Made by a program: the position numbers and the translations under genes. A stretch of 64,000 nt of DNA from a virus: IMG/VR virus record IMGVR_UViG_3300045141_000143, positions 1-64,000 of that record; one strand, 5' to 3'. This document shows positions 53,118 to 63,007 of the stretch, one piece after another. The notes beneath the pieces were generated by a model, which worked only from the letters and a program-made list of their open reading frames with translations, did not search any database and was not told where the DNA came from. Every line of letters begins with the position of its first letter. Positions within the stretch are counted from its first letter, which is position 1.

Positions 53118-54320
53118 TTATGGTATAGTTCCGTAAATAAACGCGGCGGGGCGGTAAACTGCGAGTGTTAGTCTCTCTTCACCGCGTATAGTTATGAAAT
53201 TCCTAACAAAATCGTCGCTATTCTCAGTAGAGATGAGTATCTCTATTGACATGCGGTCGAAGATCTGCGCGCCGAGCTGGAAGGCGCCAGTCAGGAAGTG
53301 GCCGACCTGAATGGCCTGTGTGTCGACGACCGGCAGGTTCCAGAGACGCTTGCCGAGCATCCCGGTCGGGTCACCGACGATGTAGCGACCCTGCGTGTCC
53401 TTGGTGAGTTCGATCTTGCCCCAATCGGTCGGGTGCATGACAAACCCCGACGCCGGATAGAGAGCCAACGTCGCCTGCAGAGACGCCAGCCGCAGGGTGT
53501 CGATGTTGGTTGGCAGCGACGGCGCGAAAGCCGCCGCATAGGCCGTTGCCTGCGGGATGATCCCGAACAGGTGCTGCCCGGTGCCATCGCCATAGAGCAG
53601 CTCGCCCTCTTCGACGAACTGCAGCCCGTAGGTCAGACGACCATCGATGACGGACCGCAATTGCGGCGCGTCGTCCATGATCTGACGACTCGCCTTCATA
53701 AAATGCGCGATCGTCCTGACGGGGATCGACTTCAGGTCGAACGTCACATTGCTCTGCGGCTTCAGCTGGCCTTCCGAAACCACCGCAGCAGAGGTCACGT
53801 TCGGGTCGTCGGTCTCCACGGCGTACTCGATGGCGTTCGACGAGGTGGTGCCTGGGGTCAGGAGACTTCGCACCACCATCTGGCGCATCGGGGGCGTAAC
53901 CATTCCCTGCCGATCCGCCACCACAAGCGACGTGCTGGGCGAGCGCCCGGCGCCGACCGTGGGGTTACCCGACGTGATGTCCTTCAACTCGATGGAGACG
54001 CGAGCCTGACCGGACTTGCTCTCCATGAGTGCCTTCACCGCGTCGTTCTCGACGACCAGATCGCCAAGCGACTTCTGCTCGGCAGGCTGATCGCCCTTGC
54101 CGCGGGCCATCTTCTGCTCGACGCCCGTGAGCCGCTCACTGAGCGTGTTCATCTCAGTGAGGGCCTTATCGGCCTTGTCCTTGGTTTCCTGCGTGATGGT
54201 GCCGAGGTTTTTCATCTCGGTCATCGCCGTTTCGCCAATCTTCTTCGTGTCGTCCATAGCCTTCTTGAGATCGACTACAAGGGTCTTGAGTTCGACCTCT
54301 GGATTGGGGTCGTCAGCCAT
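53118..54320 (-). CDS. Major capsid protein, HK97 family
   Basis: 400 residues. Residues 1-85 are a charged coiled-coil (TDKADKALTEMNTLSERL-type) scaffolding delta domain removed by the protease. The shell part starts about 105-125 and includes TPPMRQMVVRSLLTPGTTSS, then ETDDPNVTSAAVVSEGQLKP, IPVRTIAHFMKASRQIMDDA, LYGDGTGQHLFGIIP, and a closing GEERLTLAVYRPAAFIYGTI. Order with protease and portal is as in HK97. The last 40 codons are unusually AT-rich (53120-53225). Confidence 0.95.
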   Translation of the reverse strand: MADDPNPEVELKTLVVDLKKAMDDTKKIGETAMTEMKNLGTITQETKDKADKALTEMNTLSERLTGVEQKMARGKGDQPAEQKSLGDLVVENDAVKALMESKSGQARVSIELKDITSGNPTVGAGRSPSTSLVVADRQGMVTPPMRQMVVRSLLTPGTTSSNAIEYAVETDDPNVTSAAVVSEGQLKPQSNVTFDLKSIPVRTIAHFMKASRQIMDDAPQLRSVIDGRLTYGLQFVEEGELLYGDGTGQHLFGIIPQATAYAAAFAPSLPTNIDTLRLASLQATLALYPASGFVMHPTDWGKIELTKDTQGRYIVGDPTGMLGKRLWNLPVVDTQAIQVGHFLTGAFQLGAQIFDRMSIEILISTENSDDFVRNFITIRGEERLTLAVYRPAAFIYGTIP

Positions 54321-54325
54321 TGTGT

Positions 54326-55219
54326 TTACCCTTCGCTGGTGAGAGAGAAGCCAGACACGATCTGCGACAGCTCCTTGAGCGTCGCTTTGCGTGCTTCGGA
54401 TGCCGCCTGCTCAACAGCCTCATCCCGAGGTGCTTTGAACCCGAGTTCGGCGATGGCTCGGGCTTGCGAGTGCGAGAGCTTGAACTCCTCCCGGAGCCAA
54501 CTCTCGAACTCACGTATCGTCGTTGGTTTGGCCGAGTTCATGCCCATCGGCATGTCCTGGCCGGTCAGCGCCTGGTGCGCGTCCATCAGGTGCGTAAACA
54601 TCTGCTGACGCTGGTCTGACGTTGGACTGTTGGCGCCTGATAGCGACTGCTGGTGCAGCTTCATGCAGGCGGCGACTGCGGTGGCCGCGCTCTCTGCATC
54701 GACGTTCTTCATGACGGTGTTCAGCGAGACGATCTTCGCCAGCTTGTTCGCCGGGTCGCGCACAACATCGACGGAGTGCAGCACCAGGTTGTTGATCGTG
54801 CGGTGCGGCTCGTCCTTCTTGCTGCTGCGGACATCACCGCCATCCGGCACGTTGAACGCTATGGACAGCGCCTTGATCGCGCCCTCTTTCATGAGCCCAT
54901 AGACACGCTGGCCGTGATCGGTGTTGAGCGCGCAGATCTTGCCCTGGCAGATCAGACCTTTTGAGTCCTCCGACATATGCGTCCACACGCCAACGGGCAG
55001 TGGGTCGCCGCCGAACTGGTAGGCGGAATGCTCCGCATACATGCCGGGCATGGTTCCTGCGGCCGTGTGCGCCGCCAGCGTCTCTTTGAAGGCGCCAGGC
55101 GCTATGACATGGCCGTACGAGTCCTGGTTGCCCGTGACGGCGCCATAACCTGTGAACACGCCTTCGGTGCCGCCGTCGAACTTGAATTCGACTGGCGTGG
55201 CGATGCGGTCGAGCAACAT
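54326..55219 (-). CDS. Prohead serine protease, HK97 family
   Basis: 297 residues. FTGYGAVTGNQDSYGHVIAP then GAFKETL is the family entry; MYAEHSAYQF holds the catalytic His (H64) and IKALSIAFNVPD the catalytic Ser (S119); LHSVDVVRDPANKLAKI is the third conserved block. The C-terminal 100 residues (after 180) are a linker with a helical end (EFESWLREEFKLSHSQARAI), possibly a scaffold. Six bases from the MCP start. Confidence 0.9.
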   Translation of the reverse strand: MLLDRIATPVEFKFDGGTEGVFTGYGAVTGNQDSYGHVIAPGAFKETLAAHTAAGTMPGMYAEHSAYQFGGDPLPVGVWTHMSEDSKGLICQGKICALNTDHGQRVYGLMKEGAIKALSIAFNVPDGGDVRSSKKDEPHRTINNLVLHSVDVVRDPANKLAKIVSLNTVMKNVDAESAATAVAACMKLHQQSLSGANSPTSDQRQQMFTHLMDAHQALTGQDMPMGMNSAKPTTIREFESWLREEFKLSHSQARAIAELGFKAPRDEAVEQAASEARKATLKELSQIVSGFSLTSEG

Positions 55220-55229
55220 GGTCAGTCTC

Positions 55230-56513
55230 CTATTCGACCGGTGTCGTTGGATCGGTCGGCGTCTGCGTCGCCTGGAACCCAGGATCGAGCGGCTTGAGGA
55301 TGCGGAACTGCGCTTCCTTGCCGAGCAGCTGGATGGGTATGAGGTTCGATTGCACGGTCAGGTCGTCGCCACCTGTGAGCGGGGCGATATTGTCGAGCGC
55401 GCGGAGTTCATTCCTCGTGCGAAGGCCGTTCTGAGCCAGGGTCTGCATCAACGCTGCGCGGCCAGCCGAGTCCGCACGCAACAACGCATCGACGTTGAAT
55501 TCGGCATAATAGAGAGCCTTCTCGCCGGGGTTCAGCAGCGACATGCGGATCGACTGCTCGATAGACTTCAGCAGCGGACGCAAGGTGTAGGTCAGGAACC
55601 AGAGATTCATCTGTTCCAACCCGGTTCCCCACGCCGTGGACTTAGACATATGGCCGATCATCACCGGTTGAACGCCGAACCAGCGACAGATCTCCTCGAC
55701 GCTGAACTCCCGCGTCGCCAGCAGCTGCGCATCATCCGGCTTGATGCCAATCGCTTCGGCTTTGATGCCGCCCTCGACGAGCGCCCAGCCGCCGCTGTTG
55801 ACGGCGCCTGCGATCTTCTCGGACGTTTCAGCGATGAACCGCTTGCGCTTGTCCTCCGGCAGATACTTCTCAGACGTGAACACCATCGAAGGCCGCAGGC
55901 CGTTGCGGAAGATCGAAGCGGACGACTTGTCGGCAGCTATCGCCATCCCAAGCGTCTCTCGCGCCTGACCGACGATCGAAAGGCCATGCAGACCGTCGAA
56001 GCTATAGCCCTTGATGTGCATCACTTCGCCCTCTTGGAGCTTCGTGATCTCGCCCATCCAGGTGTAGGTGTAGGTGAGTGAGCGGTCTTCGTTCCTGACC
56101 GCCGTGAGCCGATCGGGCACCATCGGCGCAAGGGCCACGACGCGATTGCCGTTGCGCACGATCTGAATGTAGGCGTTGCCCCACAGCAGGATGCACGCAA
56201 CGACGGCCTCCCAGAACGTGACCGCCGTCATCTCAAAGTTCGGTTGGTCGTGCAGCAGCGCATAGAGCGGATGGTCGCGTGCGAGCGTGCCGCGGCCCTC
56301 GTTGTCGGCCTTGTAGACCTGGCACGGCAAGGTCGCCATCGTCTGCGCGATCAGCCGCGAGCAGGCAAAGACTGTGCCGATGGCCAGCGACGTGCGCGGC
56401 GAGACGAATTCCCCGGAGTACGTTGGTCCGCTGCCGAGCCACGCGACAAGGCGATTGTCGGTCAGACCAAGCCCTCGGGCGATGGTCGTGACCGCGTTCA
56501 GGATCATGCCCAA
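55230..56513 (-). CDS. Portal protein, HK97 family
   Basis: 427 residues. WEAVVACILLWGNAYIQIVR, then VMHIKGYSFDGLHGLSIVGQ, FSVEEICRWFGVQPVMIGHM, YTLRPLLKSIEQSIRMSLLN, LRTRNELRALDNIAPLTGGD. All are hallmarks of HK97-like portals; length is normal. Forms the dodecameric gate for DNA entry. Terminase should act here but its genes are outside the window, since fibre genes, not terminase, lie upstream. Confidence 0.95.
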   Translation of the reverse strand: MGMILNAVTTIARGLGLTDNRLVAWLGSGPTYSGEFVSPRTSLAIGTVFACSRLIAQTMATLPCQVYKADNEGRGTLARDHPLYALLHDQPNFEMTAVTFWEAVVACILLWGNAYIQIVRNGNRVVALAPMVPDRLTAVRNEDRSLTYTYTWMGEITKLQEGEVMHIKGYSFDGLHGLSIVGQARETLGMAIAADKSSASIFRNGLRPSMVFTSEKYLPEDKRKRFIAETSEKIAGAVNSGGWALVEGGIKAEAIGIKPDDAQLLATREFSVEEICRWFGVQPVMIGHMSKSTAWGTGLEQMNLWFLTYTLRPLLKSIEQSIRMSLLNPGEKALYYAEFNVDALLRADSAGRAALMQTLAQNGLRTRNELRALDNIAPLTGGDDLTVQSNLIPIQLLGKEAQFRILKPLDPGFQATQTPTDPTTPVE

Positions 56514-56578
56514 TGGTTCAGCCTCCGACCCTGTGCGTTTCTGGCCCGCGCCGGGTCGAGCCGCCGTTCAGGCGAACG

Positions 56579-56824
56579 TCAGTCGGCGGCTACATTCGCG
56601 GCCGTACTGGCTCGCTCGGGTTCTCGCAGAGTGCTGGCATGTGCCTGGATCGCGTCGTTCACTTGCCTGGAGATGTCGAGCATCAGCGGGTTGACCTCGA
56701 TCCAGGGGTTCTTGGCGATGTATTGCGTGACCCGCTCCCAGGTCGCGATGGGGAGCGTGACCATAGCCGGCCACTGCGCGACGTCTTGCGGGGGCTGCGG
56801 CTGCGGCGGCATGTTGGTGTCCAT
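56579..56824 (-). CDS. Small hypothetical protein
   Basis: 81 residues. Pro-rich start, then MVTLPIATWERVTQYIAKNP and VNPLMLDISRQVNDAIQAHA helices. Between portal and fibre genes. No recognised family. Confidence 0.55.
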   Translation of the reverse strand: MDTNMPPQPQPPQDVAQWPAMVTLPIATWERVTQYIAKNPWIEVNPLMLDISRQVNDAIQAHASTLREPERASTAANVAAD

Positions 56825-56837
56825 TATTTCGATCCTT

Positions 56838-59800
56838 TTAGGTAGGAGAGGTGATTTCAGCGAAGAGGTAATAGGAGCCGTTGTAGTTGTAGTTTCCCGC
56901 TGCGGTGACGGTAGCCCCGATAATGAGATCGTGGGTGTCTGGCATCGATTGCGAGTAACTACCGATGTTCAACGTGGAGTTCTGGAGGACGGTGATGCTT
57001 GGTATGATTCTCATGCTGGTCGGCAGCGAGAACGTCGCTATGGCAGGGGTTCCTGCAACCCCATAACCGGCGAACTGGAATGTCCCCTGCTGATAATACC
57101 GCTCGCAGAGCGAACGCTCATCGAGGCGCATTTCCCACTGTGTAGCTACCGTGCCAGGTTCCAGTTGAGGCTTTAGAACAGTGCCTGCCTGGAACTCGAC
57201 AACGATGTTGGTGGCTGCGGTAATACCTGTGACGGTGATAGGGCTCGCAGCATAAGTGCCGCCGTTGATCCGACCGGTTGCCGTGCCTTGCCACGAAAGA
57301 GTGTAGGTGCCGCCCTCAACGAAAACGCCCTCGACGAGTTGTTGCACTGAGCCGGAACTGATGGTGATCGTTGCAGCAGGGTTTGTGGCGTTGAAAGTCC
57401 AGCTGTGACCGTTCACGCCACTTCGCCACATATCGAGCGACGAGACGAACGAGTAGCCCGCGCCATTATTAACCGGACTGGGCGATCCTCGTTGGTTCAC
57501 TCTGAAGCTAGAGTTGATCAACCGGTTGCGATTTCCGGCTGATGGTCCACCCCCGCCTGCTGCGCCGGTGACAAATGCTGTGGTTGCCAGTTGCGTCGTG
57601 GCCGTGCCGACGGCAGCAGTTGGCGCGGTGGGTGTTCCTGTCAGGGCTGGCGACGCCAGCGGTGCCTTGAGGTTGTCGGCAGTGGTGACGAATGCTGTCG
57701 TTGCAAGCTGCGTGGTATTCGTATTGGCGACAGCAGTTGGCGCTGTCGGGACACCTGTCAGCGCTGGCGCGGCCAGCGGCGCGTAGGGCGCCAGGAGGGT
57801 CGTGAAGCCCGCGCCGCTCACCGCACCAGTTGCCGACAACGTGGTGAATGCGCCTGTGCTTGGCGTCGTGGCGCCGACAGCGGCGCCATTCAGCCCGGTG
57901 TTTGAGATCGATGCCGTTCCGCCGACAGCAAGTATGCCACTGACCAGGCAGTTGTTTGTGACGTTCAGTGCGTAGCCGGCAGCAGTGAATGTGACGCCGC
58001 CGGTCACGTTGACGCCGCCTACGAGCGGGACGTAGGCAGCGGTCGCGGTTTGCACGAAGGATGTGGTCGCTAGCTGCGTGGTATTTGTGTTCGCCGCAGC
58101 AGTTGGCGCTGCAGGTACTCCAGTGAACGTCGGCCCAGCTAGCAAAGCTCCACCGACACCGGTCACGTCCGCTGCGGTTAAGACGACCGCACCAGTGCGC
58201 GTGTTGAATGTGGTGACGCCAGCCGAGGCGATATCGGCGGCGGTGACGAACGCGGTGGTCGCAAGCTGCGTTGTATTTGTCCCTGGCGCAGCAGTCGGCG
58301 CGGTGGGCACACCTGTTAGAGCCGGTGCGGCCAGGGTGGCGTATAGCTGGGCCTTGACGAAGGCTGTCGTGGCGACGGTCGTGCTGTTGTCAGCGGTTGC
58401 AGCGGTTGCAGCGGTGAAGGCGCCGGTAATGTTGAGAGCGCCTGTTCCGGTAGTGGTCAGTGTCGAGACAGCGGTCGCACCAAGACCGGTCGTGAACTGG
58501 AAGGCATTGCGCGTCGTGTCACCGATGCGGACAGTGGCGGCTGGCAAGATGCTATGCGTCGCGAACAGCGCGGCGCCGCTTGACCAGATTTCCCCGGAAT
58601 ATCCTTGCGGTATCGAGAAGCTATTCGTGCCCGCCGCGAAGATGACATTGAAGCCGCCCGTTCCGCCGTGCCGCACGACCCAACTCTTGTGCGCTGCATT
58701 GACCGGGATGGTGACGGTGCGATCAGCGGTCAGCACGCCCGTGGCACTGATGACCCTTTCGTTCGCATTCGCGGTCGTCCACGTCGCGTCAGCGTCAGCG
58801 ATGTTGTTCGCGATGTAGCCCGCCGCCTCGCGCGCAACGAACAGCACGGTCGCGAGGCTGGTGTCCTCATCGCCAACCGCTTGCGTCACGCCGACTGTGC
58901 CGGTCGGAAGCGAGGGAGCGCCAGTGAACACTGGAGACGCGAGCAGAGCACCGCCGACACCAGTCACGTCAGCGGCGGTTAAGACTACCGCGCCAGACCT
59001 CGTGTTGAACGTGACGACTCCCGCGGCGGCGATGTCCGCTGCGGTCACGAAGGCAGTGGTTGCCAGGGTCGTATTATTTGTGCCGGCGACCTGGGTAATC
59101 CCGACCGCACCAGTCGGCAGAGACGGCGCCCCCGAAAAGACCGGGCTCGCGAGGGGCGCGTAGGGCGCCAGGAGCGTGGTGAAACCTGCCCCGCTCACCG
59201 CACCGGTTGCTGCCAGCGTCGTGAAAGAGCCTGTGCTGGGCGTCGTGGCGCCTACAGCGGTGGCATTGATGCCAGTGGCGGTGATCGAGGCGACATCGAT
59301 GGCGTTGACGTTGAACCAGTGCGCGGCGAGGTTCGGCGCGAGGTAGTTCAAACGGTTGGCGGTGACGTTGAAGCCGTAGGTCGTGGAGTAGAGCGCAATG
59401 TGACGCGAGAGATCGGTGATGCCGCCGGGTGCGACCTGGGTGTTAATGAAAATGCCACGATAGAAGGTAAACAGGCCAGTGGCGCGCGTGATGCGAGCGT
59501 GGGTGGCGATGAGCGCGCCAGTGTCGCTGTAGGCATTGAAGTCGAGGTCGGTGCCTGCGTTAGAGCCGTCTTGTGGCGTTGCTGTCAGGTTGCCGCCGAC
59601 GACCCAATTGAGAATACCGGAGGTGAGCGCGCGGAAACTACGCCAAGTCCCAGTCGCTCCATCCGCATAGTAGCTCAAACACTGGATGTATCCTGCGTCG
59701 GCAAGCGTGATGACTGGGTTGGGTGCGGCCTGACTGCCAGTGGACCATTTGAGGCCAGTTGGTGTGTCGTTGACGTTGTCATAGTAGAGATTGCGGTTCG

Positions 59801-61052
59801 CTGTGGCGACGAAGCCGATGCTCTGATTGACGTTCATCCGAATAGCGTTCGCGGTGTGCGTGCTATTCAGAATGATGCCGTATTGTGTCGTGGCAGCGCT
59901 TAGAATGAGTTGCTGGACGCCGCTGCCACTCAGCGTGCCCGTGATCTGGATGCCGCCGGTAATGACGCCGCCTGCGAGTGGCAGATAGAGCGCCGCTGCG
60001 GCGGCAACAAATCCGGTCGTTGCTAGTTGAGTCGTATTCGTGCCTGGGGCGGCAGTTGGCGCTGCAGGTACGCCTGTGAACGTCGGTCCAGCGAGCAAGG
60101 CGCCGCCGACGCCGGTCACGTCCGCTGCGGTCAAGACGACCGCACCGACACGCGTGTTGAAGCTCAGAACCGCAGCGGCGTTCGCTGCCTGGACGAATGC
60201 CGTGGTCGCCAGCGTCGTCGTGTTCGTGCCAGCGACCTGTGTGACCCCGATAGTGCCAGTCGGCAGCGATGGCGCCCCCGAGAACACTGGGCTCGCCAAT
60301 GGCGCGTAGGGCGCCAGGAGCGTCGTGAAGCCCGCGCCGCTGACGACACCAGTTGCAGCGAGGGTGGTGAACGAGCCGCTGGCCGGCGTCGTGACGCCTA
60401 CAGCGGTGGCATTCAACCCGGTCGAGGTGATCGAGGCGACATCGTTGCCTGCACTGACGAAGAAGTGGGAGCCACCGACATGGTTGAGCCGCCCGCTGGT
60501 GACCGAGAAACCGTAGGCCGTGCCCCAAAGAGCTATGTGACTTGAAAGATCACTTGGGCTGGCACCAAGCACGCTGCCAAAGGCAAGACCGCCATTGCCG
60601 ACGTTAATCTGGCCAGTGGAGCGGTTGATCCGCAGCGCATACGTGCCGATGAGAACGCCAGTGTCATCGTAGGGTGAGAGGTCGAGGTCACCCCCGAGGT
60701 TCGCTCCGCTCTCAGCGGTGTTGGTCGTGTGCCAGCCCCAGCGGTTTATACCCGCCGTCTGCCAATAGATCGCGCGCCCCGTGTTCGTAGCCGCGCCGTT
60801 CAGATACAGCGCCTGCGGGAGCGTGTTGATGCCGAGTGTCAGCGAGCCGGTGAGAATACCCCCGGTGGTTGGAAGGAAGGCACCAGGTCCAGCAATCGGA
60901 AAGATCGATGTCGCTTGGTTCGCGGTGTTGCCGCCGCCGTAATAGAGGATATTGGTCTGCTCGTTGTATGCGAGTTCAGCGGCAGCGAGTGTTGGTGGTG
61001 CGCCTGCGGCTCCTCCGACAGCGCGGCGCTTGATGCGAAAAGTATCGGCCAT
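56838..61052 (-). CDS. Giant tail fibre with phage-tail repeats and receptor-binding-like C-terminus
   Basis: 1404 residues. N-terminal FRIKRRAVGGAAGAPPTLAA, AELAYNEQ is a fibre-attachment (phage hyalosis or DUF-type) start, also in the next gene upstream. Nine copies of an NTTQLATTAFV motif, with linked APALTGVPTAPTA and GAVVLTAADVTGVGGALL, are phage-tail-fibre repeats. C-terminal 260 residues, RNRLINSSFRVNQRGSPSPV to the end, form the same receptor-binding-like domain as in 29751-30839. Trimeric fibre predicted. Confidence 0.85.
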   Translation of the reverse strand: MADTFRIKRRAVGGAAGAPPTLAAAELAYNEQTNILYYGGGNTANQATSIFPIAGPGAFLPTTGGILTGSLTLGINTLPQALYLNGAATNTGRAIYWQTAGINRWGWHTTNTAESGANLGGDLDLSPYDDTGVLIGTYALRINRSTGQINVGNGGLAFGSVLGASPSDLSSHIALWGTAYGFSVTSGRLNHVGGSHFFVSAGNDVASITSTGLNATAVGVTTPASGSFTTLAATGVVSGAGFTTLLAPYAPLASPVFSGAPSLPTGTIGVTQVAGTNTTTLATTAFVQAANAAAVLSFNTRVGAVVLTAADVTGVGGALLAGPTFTGVPAAPTAAPGTNTTQLATTGFVAAAAALYLPLAGGVITGGIQITGTLSGSGVQQLILSAATTQYGIILNSTHTANAIRMNVNQSIGFVATANRNLYYDNVNDTPTGLKWSTGSQAAPNPVITLADAGYIQCLSYYADGATGTWRSFRALTSGILNWVVGGNLTATPQDGSNAGTDLDFNAYSDTGALIATHARITRATGLFTFYRGIFINTQVAPGGITDLSRHIALYSTTYGFNVTANRLNYLAPNLAAHWFNVNAIDVASITATGINATAVGATTPSTGSFTTLAATGAVSGAGFTTLLAPYAPLASPVFSGAPSLPTGAVGITQVAGTNNTTLATTAFVTAADIAAAGVVTFNTRSGAVVLTAADVTGVGGALLASPVFTGAPSLPTGTVGVTQAVGDEDTSLATVLFVAREAAGYIANNIADADATWTTANANERVISATGVLTADRTVTIPVNAAHKSWVVRHGGTGGFNVIFAAGTNSFSIPQGYSGEIWSSGAALFATHSILPAATVRIGDTTRNAFQFTTGLGATAVSTLTTTGTGALNITGAFTAATAATADNSTTVATTAFVKAQLYATLAAPALTGVPTAPTAAPGTNTTQLATTAFVTAADIASAGVTTFNTRTGAVVLTAADVTGVGGALLAGPTFTGVPAAPTAAANTNTTQLATTSFVQTATAAYVPLVGGVNVTGGVTFTAAGYALNVTNNCLVSGILAVGGTASISNTGLNGAAVGATTPSTGAFTTLSATGAVSGAGFTTLLAPYAPLAAPALTGVPTAPTAVANTNTTQLATTAFVTTADNLKAPLASPALTGTPTAPTAAVGTATTQLATTAFVTGAAGGGGPSAGNRNRLINSSFRVNQRGSPSPVNNGAGYSFVSSLDMWRSGVNGHSWTFNATNPAATITISSGSVQQLVEGVFVEGGTYTLSWQGTATGRINGGTYAASPITVTGITAATNIVVEFQAGTVLKPQLEPGTVATQWEMRLDERSLCERYYQQGTFQFAGYGVAGTPAIATFSLPTSMRIIPSITVLQNSTLNIGSYSQSMPDTHDLIIGATVTAAGNYNYNGSYYLFAEITSPT

Positions 61053-61066
61053 TTATAGTTACTGCG

Positions 61067-63007
61067 TCAGAATGTGCCACCGTCCAGGGTCACTCCATCA
61101 ATGGTCCCGCCAGTGATGGCAACCGCAGACGCAGCCTGCGTCGACATGGTCCCGAGGCCAGTGATGTCGGTGTTCGGTATCGTGGCGATTGCAGTGAACG
61201 CCGCCGCCGCATTGCCCTTCACGTAGCCGGTCAGCGTGACAGCGCCAGTGCCGCCGTGGTTGACCGCGATCGTCGTCGCATTCCACGTCCCCGCAGAGAC
61301 GGCACCCAGCGTCGTGATCGAGGCCTGCCCCACGTACGCCGGATCGATGTCGATGCTGTCGGGGTTGACCAGGATGCGATTGGCGGTGCCGATAGCGTCG
61401 ATCTGGTTGCCGGTCTTCGTGAGCCCGCCGCCAGCGATGATCTGGCCAGCGCCGCTGAACTGGACAAATGTGATCGGTGTCGTGCCAAGCGTTCCGCCAG
61501 GATCACTGGTGCACACGTAGCCGTTGTCGGCGTTGGCCGTGCCAAGCTCAACGAAAATATAGGTAGCTGGAATCTCGGCCCATGTGTCCATGTCGGTCGT
61601 GCGCGTCCAGGCGCCGACTGCGGCGGCGTAAATGCCGTTGTTCTGCGCGAGCGTCTGATCCTTGACCAACACACGGTCGCCGGCGACGGCGGTGATACCG
61701 TCGATCACCAGCAAGCCACTCAGCGCTGCCAGGTTTGTCGTCGTCGCCATGCGGCAAGGGTTGCTGACGTTCAGGCCTTGAACCACACCATCGACGTAGT
61801 TCTTGGTCGCCGCGTCTTGCGGACTCGTAGGGTCGAGCAGCGCGGTGATTTTGCGATTGCCCCAGGCGACATCGGCCGTCGGTGCCTGGAACTGATCCTG
61901 GCGCAGCCCTTTCACGAATGCCGTGGTCGCAAGGGTTGTCGATGAGTCCGCATTTGAAGGTGTTGGCGCTGCAGGTACGCCTGTGAACGTCGGGCTGGCG
62001 ATCGGAGCGTAAAGTTGCGCCTTCACGAATGCCGTAGTTGCAAGCGAAACCGACGAGTCGGCTGTGGCCGGCGTTGGTCCGGTCGGATTGCCAGTAAAGA
62101 TCGGCGATACGGTCGGCGCACGCGAGGTATCCGTTGCGTGAACGTGATCTGCGCGAGCGAAGGTGGTGCCGACACCAACTGCGACAACGCCATCCATGAC
62201 GGGGTTGGTCGAGGATGGCAGCGGAACGCTCGCAACAGTCGCGTAGGTCTGCGCTTTGACGAATGCCGTGGTGGCTATCGACGTGTCGTTGTCCGCTGTG
62301 GCAGGAGTCGGCGCTTGGGGGTCACCTGTGAAGACTGGCGACGCCAGCAAAGCGCCGCCCACACCAGTGACGTCCGCTGCGAGCAGAACGACCGAACCGC
62401 TTCTCGTATTGAAAGTCTGAACGCCGGTTGAAGCCGCAGCCGCCTGCACGAATGCCGTCGTTGCTAGTTGCGTCGTATTTGTGCCGGGAACAGCAGTTGG
62501 TCCAGCGGGTATTCCAGTGAACGTCGGAGACGCCAGGGGAGCACCGCCGGCACCTGTCACGTCGGCTAACAGCAGAGTTACCGCACCCGCGCGTGTGTTG
62601 AAAGTCTGAACGCCTGCCGCCGCCGCTGCCAAAGCGACAAATGCGGTGGTCGCTATTTGAGTCGTGCTCGTCCCTGGGCTGGCAGTTGGCGCGAGAGGTA
62701 CGCCTGTCAGACTTGGCGACGCGAGCGGTGCGCGCGAGGTGTCGCTTGCATGGACGTGATCCGCGCGAGCCCATGTCGTAGCGGTGCCAATCGCAACCGC
62801 ACCGTTCATAATTGGGTTGGTGGACGCGGCCAGACCAGGTCCGCCAATGCCGAGGATTACCGATGCAGTGCCGCCCGACCCGCCAGTGCCCTCGCCATAA
62901 TACAGAATGTGGTCTTGCTCGTTGTAGGCAAGCTCGGCATTCGCGAGCGATGGCGGTGCGCCGACGAGCCCGGTGACGCGGCGTTTGATCCGGATGACGT
63001 CGGTCAT
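61067..63007 (-). CDS. Tail fibre protein
   Basis: 646 residues. N-terminal VIRIKRRVTGLVGAPPSLAN, AELAYNEQDHILYYGEG is close to the start of the following gene. Five copies of a STTLATTAFV-like repeat, then DATKNYVDGVVQGLNVSNPC and DGITAVAGDRVLVKDQTLAQ, which resemble a T4 gp37-like or lambda-stf-like fibre segment. C-terminus NHGGTGAVTLTGYVKGNAAA, typical of long tail fibres. Overlaps 63007-63630 by one base. Confidence 0.8.
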   Translation of the reverse strand: MTDVIRIKRRVTGLVGAPPSLANAELAYNEQDHILYYGEGTGGSGGTASVILGIGGPGLAASTNPIMNGAVAIGTATTWARADHVHASDTSRAPLASPSLTGVPLAPTASPGTSTTQIATTAFVALAAAAAGVQTFNTRAGAVTLLLADVTGAGGAPLASPTFTGIPAGPTAVPGTNTTQLATTAFVQAAAASTGVQTFNTRSGSVVLLAADVTGVGGALLASPVFTGDPQAPTPATADNDTSIATTAFVKAQTYATVASVPLPSSTNPVMDGVVAVGVGTTFARADHVHATDTSRAPTVSPIFTGNPTGPTPATADSSVSLATTAFVKAQLYAPIASPTFTGVPAAPTPSNADSSTTLATTAFVKGLRQDQFQAPTADVAWGNRKITALLDPTSPQDAATKNYVDGVVQGLNVSNPCRMATTTNLAALSGLLVIDGITAVAGDRVLVKDQTLAQNNGIYAAAVGAWTRTTDMDTWAEIPATYIFVELGTANADNGYVCTSDPGGTLGTTPITFVQFSGAGQIIAGGGLTKTGNQIDAIGTANRILVNPDSIDIDPAYVGQASITTLGAVSAGTWNATTIAVNHGGTGAVTLTGYVKGNAAAAFTAIATIPNTDITGLGTMSTQAASAVAITGGTIDGVTLDGGTF

